Assembly (NCBI GenBank): GCA_913055205.1
Contig: CAJXJN010000006.1
Coordinates: 1 to 64,000 of the forward strand
Direction of reading: 5' to 3'
Origin: an uncultured Sulfurovum sp.
GTDB taxonomy: Bacteria > Campylobacterota > Campylobacteria > Campylobacterales > Sulfurovaceae
DNA: 64,000 nt
In this document: in pieces, positions 27,055 through 35,138 of the stretch
Numbering within the stretch: position 1 is the stretch's first letter
How the letters are laid out: each line of letters opens with the position of its first letter
Notes under the pieces: model-generated
The model's input: the letters and a program-made list of their open reading frames with translations, nothing else
Databases searched by the model: none
Told to the model about the DNA's origin: nothing
Position numbers and translations under genes: made by a program

Positions 27055-27468
27055 TCAGTTGTTTACTCCAATATTATTAAACATCCAGGCTGCAACTGCT
27101 TTTTTATTTTCATCACTCATTCCTAATCCAATAGGCGGCATAAGACCAAATTTTTTTACTACATTATCTTTACATCTTGATTTTATTTTTGCAGGTTTGG
27201 TAATATAATCAGATACAAACTCCACAAATTGTTTTTCATTTGAAAATATATCTCTTACATGTTTTGTAATACCAAATGCGGTTGGAGCCAGCAAGGTTGA
27301 TTTCTCTTTTTCTGTAAGTTTCCATCCCATTTTCATCATATGACACGAAATACAATTGTTTTTAAAGATATCCTCACCATTTTGTCCTCGTTCCTGCGGG
27401 ATTTCATCTGCAAACAGTGAACTTGTAATTAATAACAATATTAGTAATATTCTATTTTTTTTCATCAT
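27055..27468 (-). CDS. periplasmic monohaem cytochrome c
   Basis: This 137-residue protein has a signal peptide (MMKKNRILLILLLITSSLFA), a haem-attachment motif CISCH at about 39 and a likely Met axial ligand in GLMPPIGLGMSDE near residue 112. It is a small class I c-type cytochrome that carries electrons in the periplasm. It begins 9 bp downstream of the TonB receptor, so both are in one operon, which is an unusual pairing. AGGAGA-like sequence lies before the start. Confidence 0.87.
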   Translation of the reverse strand: MMKKNRILLILLLITSSLFADEIPQERGQNGEDIFKNNCISCHMMKMGWKLTEKEKSTLLAPTAFGITKHVRDIFSNEKQFVEFVSDYITKPAKIKSRCKDNVVKKFGLMPPIGLGMSDENKKAVAAWMFNNIGVNN

Positions 27469-27477
27469 AATATTCTC

Positions 27478-29493
27478 CTAAAAATTATATTTGTATGATA
27501 CGATAATTGATTGTGGGGTTGCAAGTGTATAGGTTGTATCTGTTGTGGTTGTTACGCTGCTTGCGTATCTTTTATCAAAAAGGTTATTAATATTTAACAT
27601 CAAAGTATGATCCCTCTTCGGTTCCCAGCCCAGCATTAAATTTGTTACCATCTTGTAACCTTCATACTCAACAGTATTGGCTTTATCTGTATAATAAGAT
27701 CCTGAAGTTACTGCTTCAATTTTTCCTCTAAGTTTCATCATGGGATTTTTAAATCCTGCATATAAAGCATATTTATAATCAGGTGTACCTTCCATTTTGT
27801 TTCCAGAATAATCAACTCCGTTAGAGATAAAATTAGTATATGTATAATCATTATAACTATAATTTGCACCTACATACCATATCTTATCAATGTTATATTT
27901 TGTACTTAACTCTATCCCTATTTTTTCTGTTTCTCCAGCATTTTCATAATATTTAATACCTGCTGTTGTATCTTTATACTCAACTATCTCATCTGTTGTA
28001 ACTGTTTTGTAGATAGATAATCCAGCCAAAAAAGATTCCGAAGAGTGCTTGACCCCAACTTCATAACTTCTGGCTTGTGATGGATTAAGATCGGTTGATA
28101 CATCATTTCGTAAGTTTGCCAACAGTTGTGTATCTGTTGCTGTTTGCTCACCTTGTGCTATGGATGCATATATATTTGTGGTATTGTCTAAGGCATAAGT
28201 TAAAGCTACTCTTGGAGTATAAAGTGTCGTTGTCTGGGATACCTCTTCCAATTCGCCTGACATTGATACATAGGCTACTTTATTGGCATCATATTTCCAA
28301 TAAGAAGTATTATCTACATTGAACTCTATTCTATCTATTCTAAGACTTGCTTCAAATTTAAATCTGTTAGAGAGTTTGATTTCATCTTTAAAATACACAC
28401 CAAGTAGACTATTTTCATTATTCCCGGAAGATAACATATCACCAATTGAAGTACCATTGACAGATAAAATCTTTTCTGTTGTAATACCATTGTTCGTTGA
28501 AGAAGATATAGTAATATCTGCATATTTATATTGGTTATTATCATCTGTTTTATCTTTTTTGTATGTAAGTCCCAATAGATATTCAGAATCTCCTCTTTGA
28601 AATGCATACTCTATATCCAGACCAAAATTATAATTATCTCCAAAAGTTTTTATTTTTCCGTCTTGGATTTGTGTTCTATCGGTAGTTTTATAAAATGAAC
28701 TGATTTTCAATAAATCGTCATTAAAATATTTTTTATATTTTATATTAGTTGTTTTTATCTGCTTATCATCACCATTATAAATCCACATACCATCATTTAG
28801 TACAGTACCGCCATCTTTAAAAATTTCAAAATCATCGGCATCTATGGTTTGGATCTTGTTTGAATCTGAATCATTATAGTTATAGCCTATCTCAATAGAT
28901 GAAGTATCATCAAAGAAGTGACCATATTTTAAATCATATTTGTTTTTTTTACTTTCTGAATGCTCTTGATAGTCGTTGTCTGCATTTTTCAGAGTATATG
29001 TAAAATTTAAAACATTATTTAAGTCAATATAGTCATGAAAATTTGCTTTTACGTATTCATACCCATAACTACCGGCACCTATTTTAACACTATCACTTAT
29101 TTTAAATACAGACTTTGTTTTTGTTTGTACAACTCCACCTGTACCATTTACAGAATAAATAGAGCCCGGACCTTTGTATACTATAAGTTTTTCCAGCTCT
29201 TCTGTATCTATATCAAAAGAGAATGCTCCTGAAACATCTGTTTGAGAATCTCCATCATCAACTACAGCAATCCCTCTTCCATCATCACCTACTCCACGGA
29301 TAGATAAATCACTACCATCTACCTCAATACCAGTTTCCACATTTAATATATCTTTTACATCATCTGTGTTTGATTGTTCTATCTTACCTTCTCCAACGAT
29401 TGTTACATTTGATTGTATTGCTTTGTACATATCCGCACTCTCAGCGTATAATAATGCACAAGTCATTGAAGATAGGAATATTATCTTTTTCAT
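27478..29493 (-). CDS. TonB-dependent outer-membrane receptor
   Basis: This 671-residue protein has a signal peptide, a plug domain (about 40-135; VKDILNVETGIEVDG, LSIRGVGDDGRGIAVVDDG, IVYKGPGSIYSVNGTGGVV) and a 22-strand-type barrel, with GVKHSSESFLAGLSIYK and a final VSYKYNF strand ending in Phe. Such receptors import siderophores, haem or cobalamin with energy from TonB. The ligand is not evident. The gene is more AT-rich than its neighbours, hinting at acquisition. The barrel is on the short side for siderophore receptors. Confidence 0.9.
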   Translation of the reverse strand: MKKIIFLSSMTCALLYAESADMYKAIQSNVTIVGEGKIEQSNTDDVKDILNVETGIEVDGSDLSIRGVGDDGRGIAVVDDGDSQTDVSGAFSFDIDTEELEKLIVYKGPGSIYSVNGTGGVVQTKTKSVFKISDSVKIGAGSYGYEYVKANFHDYIDLNNVLNFTYTLKNADNDYQEHSESKKNKYDLKYGHFFDDTSSIEIGYNYNDSDSNKIQTIDADDFEIFKDGGTVLNDGMWIYNGDDKQIKTTNIKYKKYFNDDLLKISSFYKTTDRTQIQDGKIKTFGDNYNFGLDIEYAFQRGDSEYLLGLTYKKDKTDDNNQYKYADITISSSTNNGITTEKILSVNGTSIGDMLSSGNNENSLLGVYFKDEIKLSNRFKFEASLRIDRIEFNVDNTSYWKYDANKVAYVSMSGELEEVSQTTTLYTPRVALTYALDNTTNIYASIAQGEQTATDTQLLANLRNDVSTDLNPSQARSYEVGVKHSSESFLAGLSIYKTVTTDEIVEYKDTTAGIKYYENAGETEKIGIELSTKYNIDKIWYVGANYSYNDYTYTNFISNGVDYSGNKMEGTPDYKYALYAGFKNPMMKLRGKIEAVTSGSYYTDKANTVEYEGYKMVTNLMLGWEPKRDHTLMLNINNLFDKRYASSVTTTTDTTYTLATPQSIIVSYKYNF

Positions 29494-29836
29494 ACTACAC
29501 CTTTCTATGTATATTTTTAAAATTTAAGGAAGTTTACCTAGTTGAAAAGTTTATCTATCGGGTGTTAAATAAGTGTTAAATAGTAACCTTTTTGTAAATT
29601 TATGCTTATATTTCTATTTATATATACTTATGATTCTCATACAGGATGAATTTACGTATGAGATAAAAAAGATGGTTCTGAATTTTAAGAGAGTGCGAAT
29701 GAGGTGCTTTGAAAGCATAAAACAAAGTATGCTGTGCAATGTGGGTATTCCTGCCCACACTACATATGTCATTTAAACTGTGCAAAGCCAACAGAAGTGG
29801 AGACTTTGACTCCAGGCGCAATAGCTTTTTGCAGTT
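29494..29836. other. 343-bp intergenic region upstream of the TonB receptor
   Basis: No supported gene. It holds the receptor promoter region with an 11-bp direct repeat (29562-29583), a 13-bp palindrome TATGATTCTCATA (29629-29641) and a small hairpin (29740-29759, TGTGGGT / GCCCACA) behind hemB. A 67-codon frame here has no recognisable features. Confidence 0.55.
29562..29583. promoter_or_regulatory. 11-bp direct repeat upstream of TonB receptor
   Basis: GTGTTAAATAA is followed directly by GTGTTAAATAG, 70-90 bp upstream of the receptor start. Tandem repeats with 10-11-bp period are typical targets of OmpR-family regulators, but no regulator is identified. Confidence 0.4.
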
Positions 29837-30808
29837 TTATTTGCCTAGAAGTATCGCCGCTTCTTTAGCATGATATGTGATAATGATGTCTGCACCGGCA
29901 CGTTTAAAGCCAAGCAGGGTTTCCATCATGACTCTGTCATAGTCTATGACACCTGCTTTCGCTGCCATTTTGAGCATGGAGTATTCACCGCTGACATTGT
30001 AAACTGCAAGTGGAAGTGAAGTGTTGTTTTTTACGTCACGGATAACATCCATGTAAGCCAGGGCAGGTTTGACCATAAGGATATCTGCACCTTCCTGCTC
30101 GTCCGCTACACTTTCAGCGATAGCTTCGGTACGGTTTGCAGGGTTCATCTGGTAGCTTCTTCTGTCTCCGAAACTTGGACTGCTTTCTGCCACATCACGG
30201 AATGGTCCGTAGTAAGCTGAAGCGAACTTGGTAGAGTAGCTCATCACAGGCAAGTTCTCATATCCTGCTCTGTCAAGACCACCTCTAATGGCTTGGATCA
30301 TTCCATCCATCATTCCAGAAGGGGCGATCATATCTACACCGGCTTTGGCATGGATGACAGCTTGTTTAGCTAAGTTGTCAAGAGTGATGTCATTGTCAAC
30401 GGTTTCCAGTACAGGGTCGAGTACACCGCAGTGTCCATGGTCTGTATATTCACAAAAACAGAGATCAGTGACAACAAACATGTCAGGGTGTGCAGCTTTG
30501 ACAGCCTTTACCGTTTCAGCGATGATACCATGTTCACACATTGCGTCAGACCCAACACTGTCTTTCACGTCAGGGATACCAAAAAGGATGATAGACTTAA
30601 TACCCAATTTTTTTAGATCATCACACTCTTTAACGATCTCATCAATACTCATTTGGAACACACCAGGCATAGAAGCTACTTCATCTTTGATACCTGTACC
30701 ACTCCTGGCAAATAGAGGATAGATAAAATCATTGACACTTAAATGTGTCTCTTGAAGAAGGTCTCTTAGGACTGGGTTGATTCTTTTTCTTCTAAAACGT
30801 GCGAACAT
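29837..30808 (-). CDS. hemB: delta-aminolevulinic acid dehydratase (porphobilinogen synthase)
   Basis: HemB condenses two 5-aminolevulinate molecules to porphobilinogen. The 323-residue protein shows the RKRINPVLRDL start, the metal-binding CFCEYTDHGHCG loop (about 117), the Schiff-base lysines in YSTKFASAYYGPF and MVKPALAYMD, and YNVSGEYSM. The Cys-rich loop indicates a zinc-type enzyme. It is transcribed divergently from ribA. Confidence 0.96.
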   Translation of the reverse strand: MFARFRRKRINPVLRDLLQETHLSVNDFIYPLFARSGTGIKDEVASMPGVFQMSIDEIVKECDDLKKLGIKSIILFGIPDVKDSVGSDAMCEHGIIAETVKAVKAAHPDMFVVTDLCFCEYTDHGHCGVLDPVLETVDNDITLDNLAKQAVIHAKAGVDMIAPSGMMDGMIQAIRGGLDRAGYENLPVMSYSTKFASAYYGPFRDVAESSPSFGDRRSYQMNPANRTEAIAESVADEQEGADILMVKPALAYMDVIRDVKNNTSLPLAVYNVSGEYSMLKMAAKAGVIDYDRVMMETLLGFKRAGADIIITYHAKEAAILLGK

Positions 30809-30941
30809 AGATATAGCCTTATAAATAGATTTCTTCCAAAACTGAACAAAAAGATAAATAGTTTAGAAAGAGGTCTCATGATATTTTTGCATATTTTACA
30901 ATAATTATTAATTGTTAATTATTAATTATCGATTCTTTATG

Positions 30942-30947
30942 TATAAT
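30942..30947 (+). promoter_or_regulatory. TATAAT box 6 nt before the ribA start codon
   Basis: A perfect -10 box lies so close to the ATG at 30954 that transcription would start at or near the A of the start codon. No Shine-Dalgarno sequence precedes the ATG. This would make a leaderless mRNA if the box is used. Confidence 0.4.
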
Positions 30948-30953
30948 CACGTC

Positions 30954-31526
30954 ATGAATATTATAGATATATCCCAAATCGCCACTTTACCGACCAAATA
31001 TGCTACCTTCCAAATACAAGCTTTTAAAGAGAAGGAAAAAGAACATTTAGCTATTTTTACAGAGTGCATAAAAGAGATAGATACACCTATCGTACGTGTA
31101 CATTCAGAATGTTTGACAGGAGATGCGTTAGGGTCTTTAAAATGTGACTGCGGAGAGCAGCTTCATACTGCATTGGCTTTAATCGCTAAAAAGGGAGGTA
31201 TGTTGATCTACCATCGTCAAGAGGGTAGAAATATCGGACTGCTTAACAAAGTCAATGCCTATGCTCTGCAAGATAAAGGGTATAATACCGTAGAAGCAAA
31301 TCATCAACTAGGTTTTTCTGCAGATGAAAGAACTTATGAGATTGTAGAATTTATTTTAAATCATTTTAGTATTAAAAAACTTAAACTCTTAACAAATAAT
31401 CCTAAAAAGATAGAGAGTCTTGGATCTATAGAGATCGTAGAACGTTTACCTATACAAATCATCCCGAATCCTTACAATAAAGAGTATTTAAAAGTAAAAA
31501 AAGAGCAGTTGGGACATTTCCTCTAA
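30954..31526 (+). CDS. ribA: GTP cyclohydrolase II
   Basis: RibA opens GTP to the first riboflavin intermediate. The 190-residue stand-alone enzyme, without a RibB domain, has RVHSECLTGDALGSLKCDCGEQL (zinc cysteines and GTP site), YHRQEGRNIGLLNK with the catalytic region, and LLTNNPKKIESL near the C-terminus. The ATG at 30954 (MNIIDISQIATLPT) fits the known start of Helicobacter and Campylobacter RibA better than upstream starts at 30912 or 30939. Confidence 0.95.
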   Translation: MNIIDISQIATLPTKYATFQIQAFKEKEKEHLAIFTECIKEIDTPIVRVHSECLTGDALGSLKCDCGEQLHTALALIAKKGGMLIYHRQEGRNIGLLNKVNAYALQDKGYNTVEANHQLGFSADERTYEIVEFILNHFSIKKLKLLTNNPKKIESLGSIEIVERLPIQIIPNPYNKEYLKVKKEQLGHFL

Positions 31527-31554
31527 CGGAATCTGAAAATGACATAAAATAAGC

Positions 31555-31583
31555 CTTAAAGTCCTATATTACAGGGCTTTAAG
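31555..31583 (+). terminator. 11-bp hairpin after ribA
   Basis: CTTAAAGTCCT and AGGGCTTTAAG pair over 11 bp with one wobble around a 7-nt loop, 29 bp after the ribA stop codon. No T run follows. Confidence 0.4.
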
Positions 31584-31690
31584 AGATTTATCAACACCCC
31601 TTCCAATCTATTTAAACCTCATTGATCCGCATATAAGTCTATACACTTTTTTACACACCTTAAATATAGTTACAACCCCTTTTAAAAAAC

Positions 31691-31735
31691 AATTTAAGAT
31701 TAAAGCAGATGATCCATCTGCTTTAATCTTAAATT
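31691..31735. other. 21-bp perfect inverted repeat
   Basis: Two 21-bp arms, each beginning or ending in AATT, enclose only ATC. The left arm starts AATTTAAGATTAAAGC. It lies in the otherwise empty 31527-31812 stretch between ribA and the riboswitch. Followed by ATAAAATTTTC, it could terminate ribA read-through, or it may be a short mobile palindrome. Confidence 0.65.
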
Positions 31736-31812
31736 ATAAAATTTTCTCATAATTTCTCAACCATAAGTCAATTTAATATAAAACATATGATATAATAAAG
31801 GAAAATATCTAC

Positions 31813-31899
31813 ATGCCACACCCGTTGCGAAGCGGGCTCGGAAAGCCATGGGTCTCTGATACTTTCACCCGGAAGTAGATGATGAGATTGCCAGGTTGC
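31813..31899 (+). ncRNA. GEMM-I riboswitch (c-di-GMP-I class)
   Basis: The sequence follows the GEMM-I pattern. A 6-bp stem CCCGTT / AGCGGG (31821-31836) is capped by the GNRA tetraloop GCGA. It is followed by CTCGGAAAGCCATGGGTCT, matching the conserved ACGCAAAGCCxxxGG core, a second stem GTCTC / GAGAT with inner hairpin ACTTTC-ACCC-GGAAGT, and the 3' signature ATTGCCAGGTTGCC (consensus AUAGCCGGGUUGCC). It ends 31 nt before the LamG gene. The Shine-Dalgarno AAGG lies in the self-complementary GGTATACC just before the ATG, suggesting translational control. A c-GAMP preference cannot be excluded. Confidence 0.8.
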
Positions 31900-31930
31900 C
31901 TATATAAATCAATTTTAAAAAGGTATACCC

Positions 31931-34090
31931 ATGAATGTGCGAATCATTATTTCAATCATTTTATTTATAGGCAATTTTGTATGTGCTGCGCCCATTGCTG
32001 AGTATCGTATGGATGAATGCTACTGGAATGGGAGTACCGGTGAAATCAGTGATAACAGCGGTAACAGTTACAACGGAACTGCAGTTGATGCGACAACACT
32101 CTCTTCAGATGCTATGATTAATAATAGCGGCAATCTGCGTGGGGTAACCAATATGGTTGAGATTGATAAAAATGTGTTGGATGGGCTGAATGATTTTACG
32201 GTAATGGCATGGTTTAAAGCACCTGTGGATGGGTATCAAACGATTTTGTCAGCTTCCGATACGGCAGGAACTCTGCCCTATGCCAATGAGGCATTGCTCT
32301 GGTTTCAGGATGCGACCACTGTTGAAGTTTGGATCAAAGGGGAGAGAAGCAGTGGCATGACGGTTCCGGATATCAGCAGTGGATGGCATCAGATCGTTTG
32401 GACACGTTCCGGTCTAGATAATTGTGTCTATATCGATCCAAGTTCAGCCAGTGCGACACCGGTATGTACTACACTTTCTGATGCTGCAAATGGAGCATTG
32501 AGTGTTGCTCAGGATGGCTTAAAGCTGGGTGTCGACCAGGACAGTATTAATGGCGATTTTGATCAATATCTTGATGGTCTGCTGGATGAAGTAAAGATTT
32601 TTAATACCGTTTTGAGTACGGCAGAGATTGCAGATATCTACAATAATGAACTCAGTGGTAAAAATTATGATGGCACAGTACGGGCAGCAGTAAGTTGCAA
32701 CACGTACCCGGTACTTGATTATCGGATGGATGAATGTTACTGGTTTGATAACACAGGCGGTATTACTGAAGATGTAAAAGATTCCGGACCTTATAAGTAT
32801 AATGCAACGTCATATAATAGTGCTCAAATTGATCAAATGAATAGTAAGGTCGGTTTTTCCGGAAGTTTTGACGGTACGTCTTCATATCTGGAAGCAAAAG
32901 ACAGCCCTTTGCTTAACTTTAAAGATAAAATGACCATATCAATGTGGGTTTATCCGAGAAATGATAGAGATACGCATCAAATATATATAGAAAAGTATTA
33001 TAGCAGTACCACTCGATCAGAAGGATGGATGGTGTGGAATTATGATGATGGAGGGAGCAGTGAATATATTGTTTTTTCTCTTAATATAGATGGTGATTTT
33101 TATAATACATATATCTCGAAACCTTCATCTTGGGAAGGGAGTTGGCATTATATCGCTGCAACATATGATAATGGGACAATATCACTTTATATTGACAGTG
33201 ACAGTCCTGTAGCTACAAAAAGTATTACAGGCGATATCGTGAATTCAACAGAGCCATTGAGATTAGGCCAACTATATGATTATTGGTTCGATGGGCTATT
33301 GGATGAGGTTAAAATCTACAGTACAGATTTAAATGATAGTGATATTTCAGATATCAGAATGAATGAAGATAATGGAAAAAATTATGATGGTAGGACAAGA
33401 GAGGATATCGTCTGCGGTGCTGTAATTAATGAACATACATGGGAGTTGGTCGGAATTCCTGCTGAGCTCCGGACGAATACGGAAACGGTAAGCAGTGTGT
33501 TCAGTGATGATATGCTCGGAACATATGGAACTGACTGGATCGTGTATCGTCGTGATTACAGTGAGAGCAACAATAGCAGTTGGGACACACAGTTGAGTGA
33601 AACCGATGTCCTGGAGTTTGGTAAAGGCTATTGGCTGGGTAGCAGAAACAGTGAGAGTTGGAATGTAAATGATATTGCAAGTGTTGATTATAACTCAAGC
33701 AATAATGCATGTACATCCAATCGCTGTGTAGAAGTTGATCTTAAAAGTGTTTCATTGGATGGAGAGAGCGGAGACGATCTTCTCGGAACGGGAGCCCATC
33801 GTTACAATATGACAGGATTTACGGGTAAGGTAGCTGTGGATTGGGCAGATTGCCGGTTTATTATCGATGGAACAGCATATACTCCGTCTGCGGCATATGA
33901 AGCCGGATATGTTGAAAAACAGATATGGCAATACAATCCGGGAGACGGCAGTGCAGATGCAAACGGACATACGACATGTGATGATACCACACCGGGTGGA
34001 TGTAAGCTTGAGCCATATAAAGGTTTCTGGATCAAATTGCATGGTCTGACCAAAAATAAAACAGTTAAACTGTTGATCCCTCAGGAGTAA
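31931..34090 (+). CDS. secreted protein with two LamG/concanavalin-like domains
   Basis: This 719-residue protein has a signal peptide (cleavage after NFVCAA), two homologous units each opening with a YRMDECYW motif (about 25 and 265), then a LamG jelly-roll (about 75-235 and 310-470) that ends with GLLDEVKI and NGKNYDG. The C-terminal third (about 505-719) has paired cysteines and the repeated phrases GKGYWLG / YKGFWIK. It is probably exported as a surface or adhesin-like carbohydrate- or protein-binding protein. The c-di-GMP-type riboswitch upstream agrees with a role in attachment. It is followed 3 bp later by a lipoprotein gene. Confidence 0.82.
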   Translation: MNVRIIISIILFIGNFVCAAPIAEYRMDECYWNGSTGEISDNSGNSYNGTAVDATTLSSDAMINNSGNLRGVTNMVEIDKNVLDGLNDFTVMAWFKAPVDGYQTILSASDTAGTLPYANEALLWFQDATTVEVWIKGERSSGMTVPDISSGWHQIVWTRSGLDNCVYIDPSSASATPVCTTLSDAANGALSVAQDGLKLGVDQDSINGDFDQYLDGLLDEVKIFNTVLSTAEIADIYNNELSGKNYDGTVRAAVSCNTYPVLDYRMDECYWFDNTGGITEDVKDSGPYKYNATSYNSAQIDQMNSKVGFSGSFDGTSSYLEAKDSPLLNFKDKMTISMWVYPRNDRDTHQIYIEKYYSSTTRSEGWMVWNYDDGGSSEYIVFSLNIDGDFYNTYISKPSSWEGSWHYIAATYDNGTISLYIDSDSPVATKSITGDIVNSTEPLRLGQLYDYWFDGLLDEVKIYSTDLNDSDISDIRMNEDNGKNYDGRTREDIVCGAVINEHTWELVGIPAELRTNTETVSSVFSDDMLGTYGTDWIVYRRDYSESNNSSWDTQLSETDVLEFGKGYWLGSRNSESWNVNDIASVDYNSSNNACTSNRCVEVDLKSVSLDGESGDDLLGTGAHRYNMTGFTGKVAVDWADCRFIIDGTAYTPSAAYEAGYVEKQIWQYNPGDGSADANGHTTCDDTTPGGCKLEPYKGFWIKLHGLTKNKTVKLLIPQE

Positions 34091-34093
34091 CAG

Positions 34094-34888
34094 ATGAAAA
34101 AAAATATATGGATTTCTATAATATTGGTATTGGTATTGGTATTGGGATTGGCAGGATGTGACTCCAGTACTCAATCTGTGAACGAAGAGAATAGTTTGAC
34201 ACTGAAATCTGTGACTGTAGAGACAAAGCCGTCAAACTGGTATATCCGATTGGTAGCTGAAGATCCTGCCAGAGCAATGAAAACAGGCAGTACACAGTTG
34301 GGAGAGCTGGATACGGATGATAATGTCTCTAAACATACGCTGGAATCGCTTAGTCCATTCGGTGGGACTTATTTGGATGTGGTTTTTGTTGATCCGGAAG
34401 GTGTGGTACCCGGAGAGTATAAAACAAGTTTCCATAAGTATCAGGAAAACAGTGAAGACAGCTGGATGTTTACAGTCAAGACTGATGATAGCAATGCAAT
34501 GATAGAGTTGACATGGCGTGGATTATATATATTGGATCCTTATGTAGATACTGAAAATCGTACACGCTATCATGAATATCGATCAATGAGCAACCCTTTG
34601 CTTAAACATATGAAGTTGGTCGATACTGCAAATGGTAAAGAGATACCAGCTATTGTTAATGGTAAAGCACAAGTATATGCTTTCACAATGGAGGGAGTAA
34701 GTGAGAGGACCTTTAAATGGATTTTGCAAACTGAAGAGGTTAATATTACTAATATAGAAGATATCTCAATGATCGCACAGGATAAAGTGATACAAAAAGA
34801 TGCTTTGGCAGATCAAAATAGGATGATAGAAAATAAAATAGAATTGTTTGATTTAAACAAGCCTCCAACGAGTAAAGGGAGAGAATAA
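34094..34888 (+). CDS. lipoprotein of unknown function, hexamer repeat in signal peptide
   Basis: This 264-residue protein has a lipoprotein signal ending in the lipobox LAGC (Cys about 23). The hydrophobic core LVLVLVLGL is coded by tandem TTGGTA hexamers (about 34122-34146). The mature part is mostly beta-strand with Trp and Tyr-rich phrases and ends in a charged helix. I do not recognise the family. AGGAG lies before the ATG. Its stop overlaps the start of the precursor-like gene (TAATG), so the three genes are coupled. Confidence 0.75.
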   Translation: MKKNIWISIILVLVLVLGLAGCDSSTQSVNEENSLTLKSVTVETKPSNWYIRLVAEDPARAMKTGSTQLGELDTDDNVSKHTLESLSPFGGTYLDVVFVDPEGVVPGEYKTSFHKYQENSEDSWMFTVKTDDSNAMIELTWRGLYILDPYVDTENRTRYHEYRSMSNPLLKHMKLVDTANGKEIPAIVNGKAQVYAFTMEGVSERTFKWILQTEEVNITNIEDISMIAQDKVIQKDALADQNRMIENKIELFDLNKPPTSKGRE

Positions 34889-35094
34889 TGGGGGAGAATA
34901 AAAAGCAGAAAAAATCAACATTATCTAGAAAAGAAAAAAGACCAGATAAAAGTTGTCGACGTGCTTTTTTAAAGAAAGCTGTTTACTCTGCACCAGCCTT
35001 AGTTGTTTTAGGACAATTGGCTAAACCTTCCCGTGCATATGCCGATGGTTCTACAGGTCCGTCAGGACCTCCTAGTGATGGATGGAATGTTTGA
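34888..35094 (+). CDS. RiPP-like (lasso-type) precursor peptide candidate
   Basis: The 68-residue product has a charged N-terminus, then CRRAFLKKAVYSAPALVVLG and a short tail that ends GPSGPPSDGWNV. The YSAPAL segment fits the YxxPxL motif by which lasso leader peptides bind their PqqD-like recognition partner. The tail offers Gly1 and Asp8 of a possible 8-residue macrolactam, though the conserved leader Thr would be at -1 rather than -2. RRAFLKK also resembles a Tat signal, so a small exported protein is the alternative. It is followed by kinase- and cyclase-like genes typical of lasso clusters. GGGAGAG precedes the ATG. Confidence 0.55.
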   Translation: MGENKKQKKSTLSRKEKRPDKSCRRAFLKKAVYSAPALVVLGQLAKPSRAYADGSTGPSGPPSDGWNV

Positions 35095-35138
35095 GAATAG
35101 TTACCTTACACAATGAACAATGAATCAAGAGATAATCA

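Noticed and set aside
29573..29776. 67-codon plus-strand frame upstream of the TonB receptor
   Set aside because: No Shine-Dalgarno sequence, no recognisable motif, and it overlaps probable regulatory sites.
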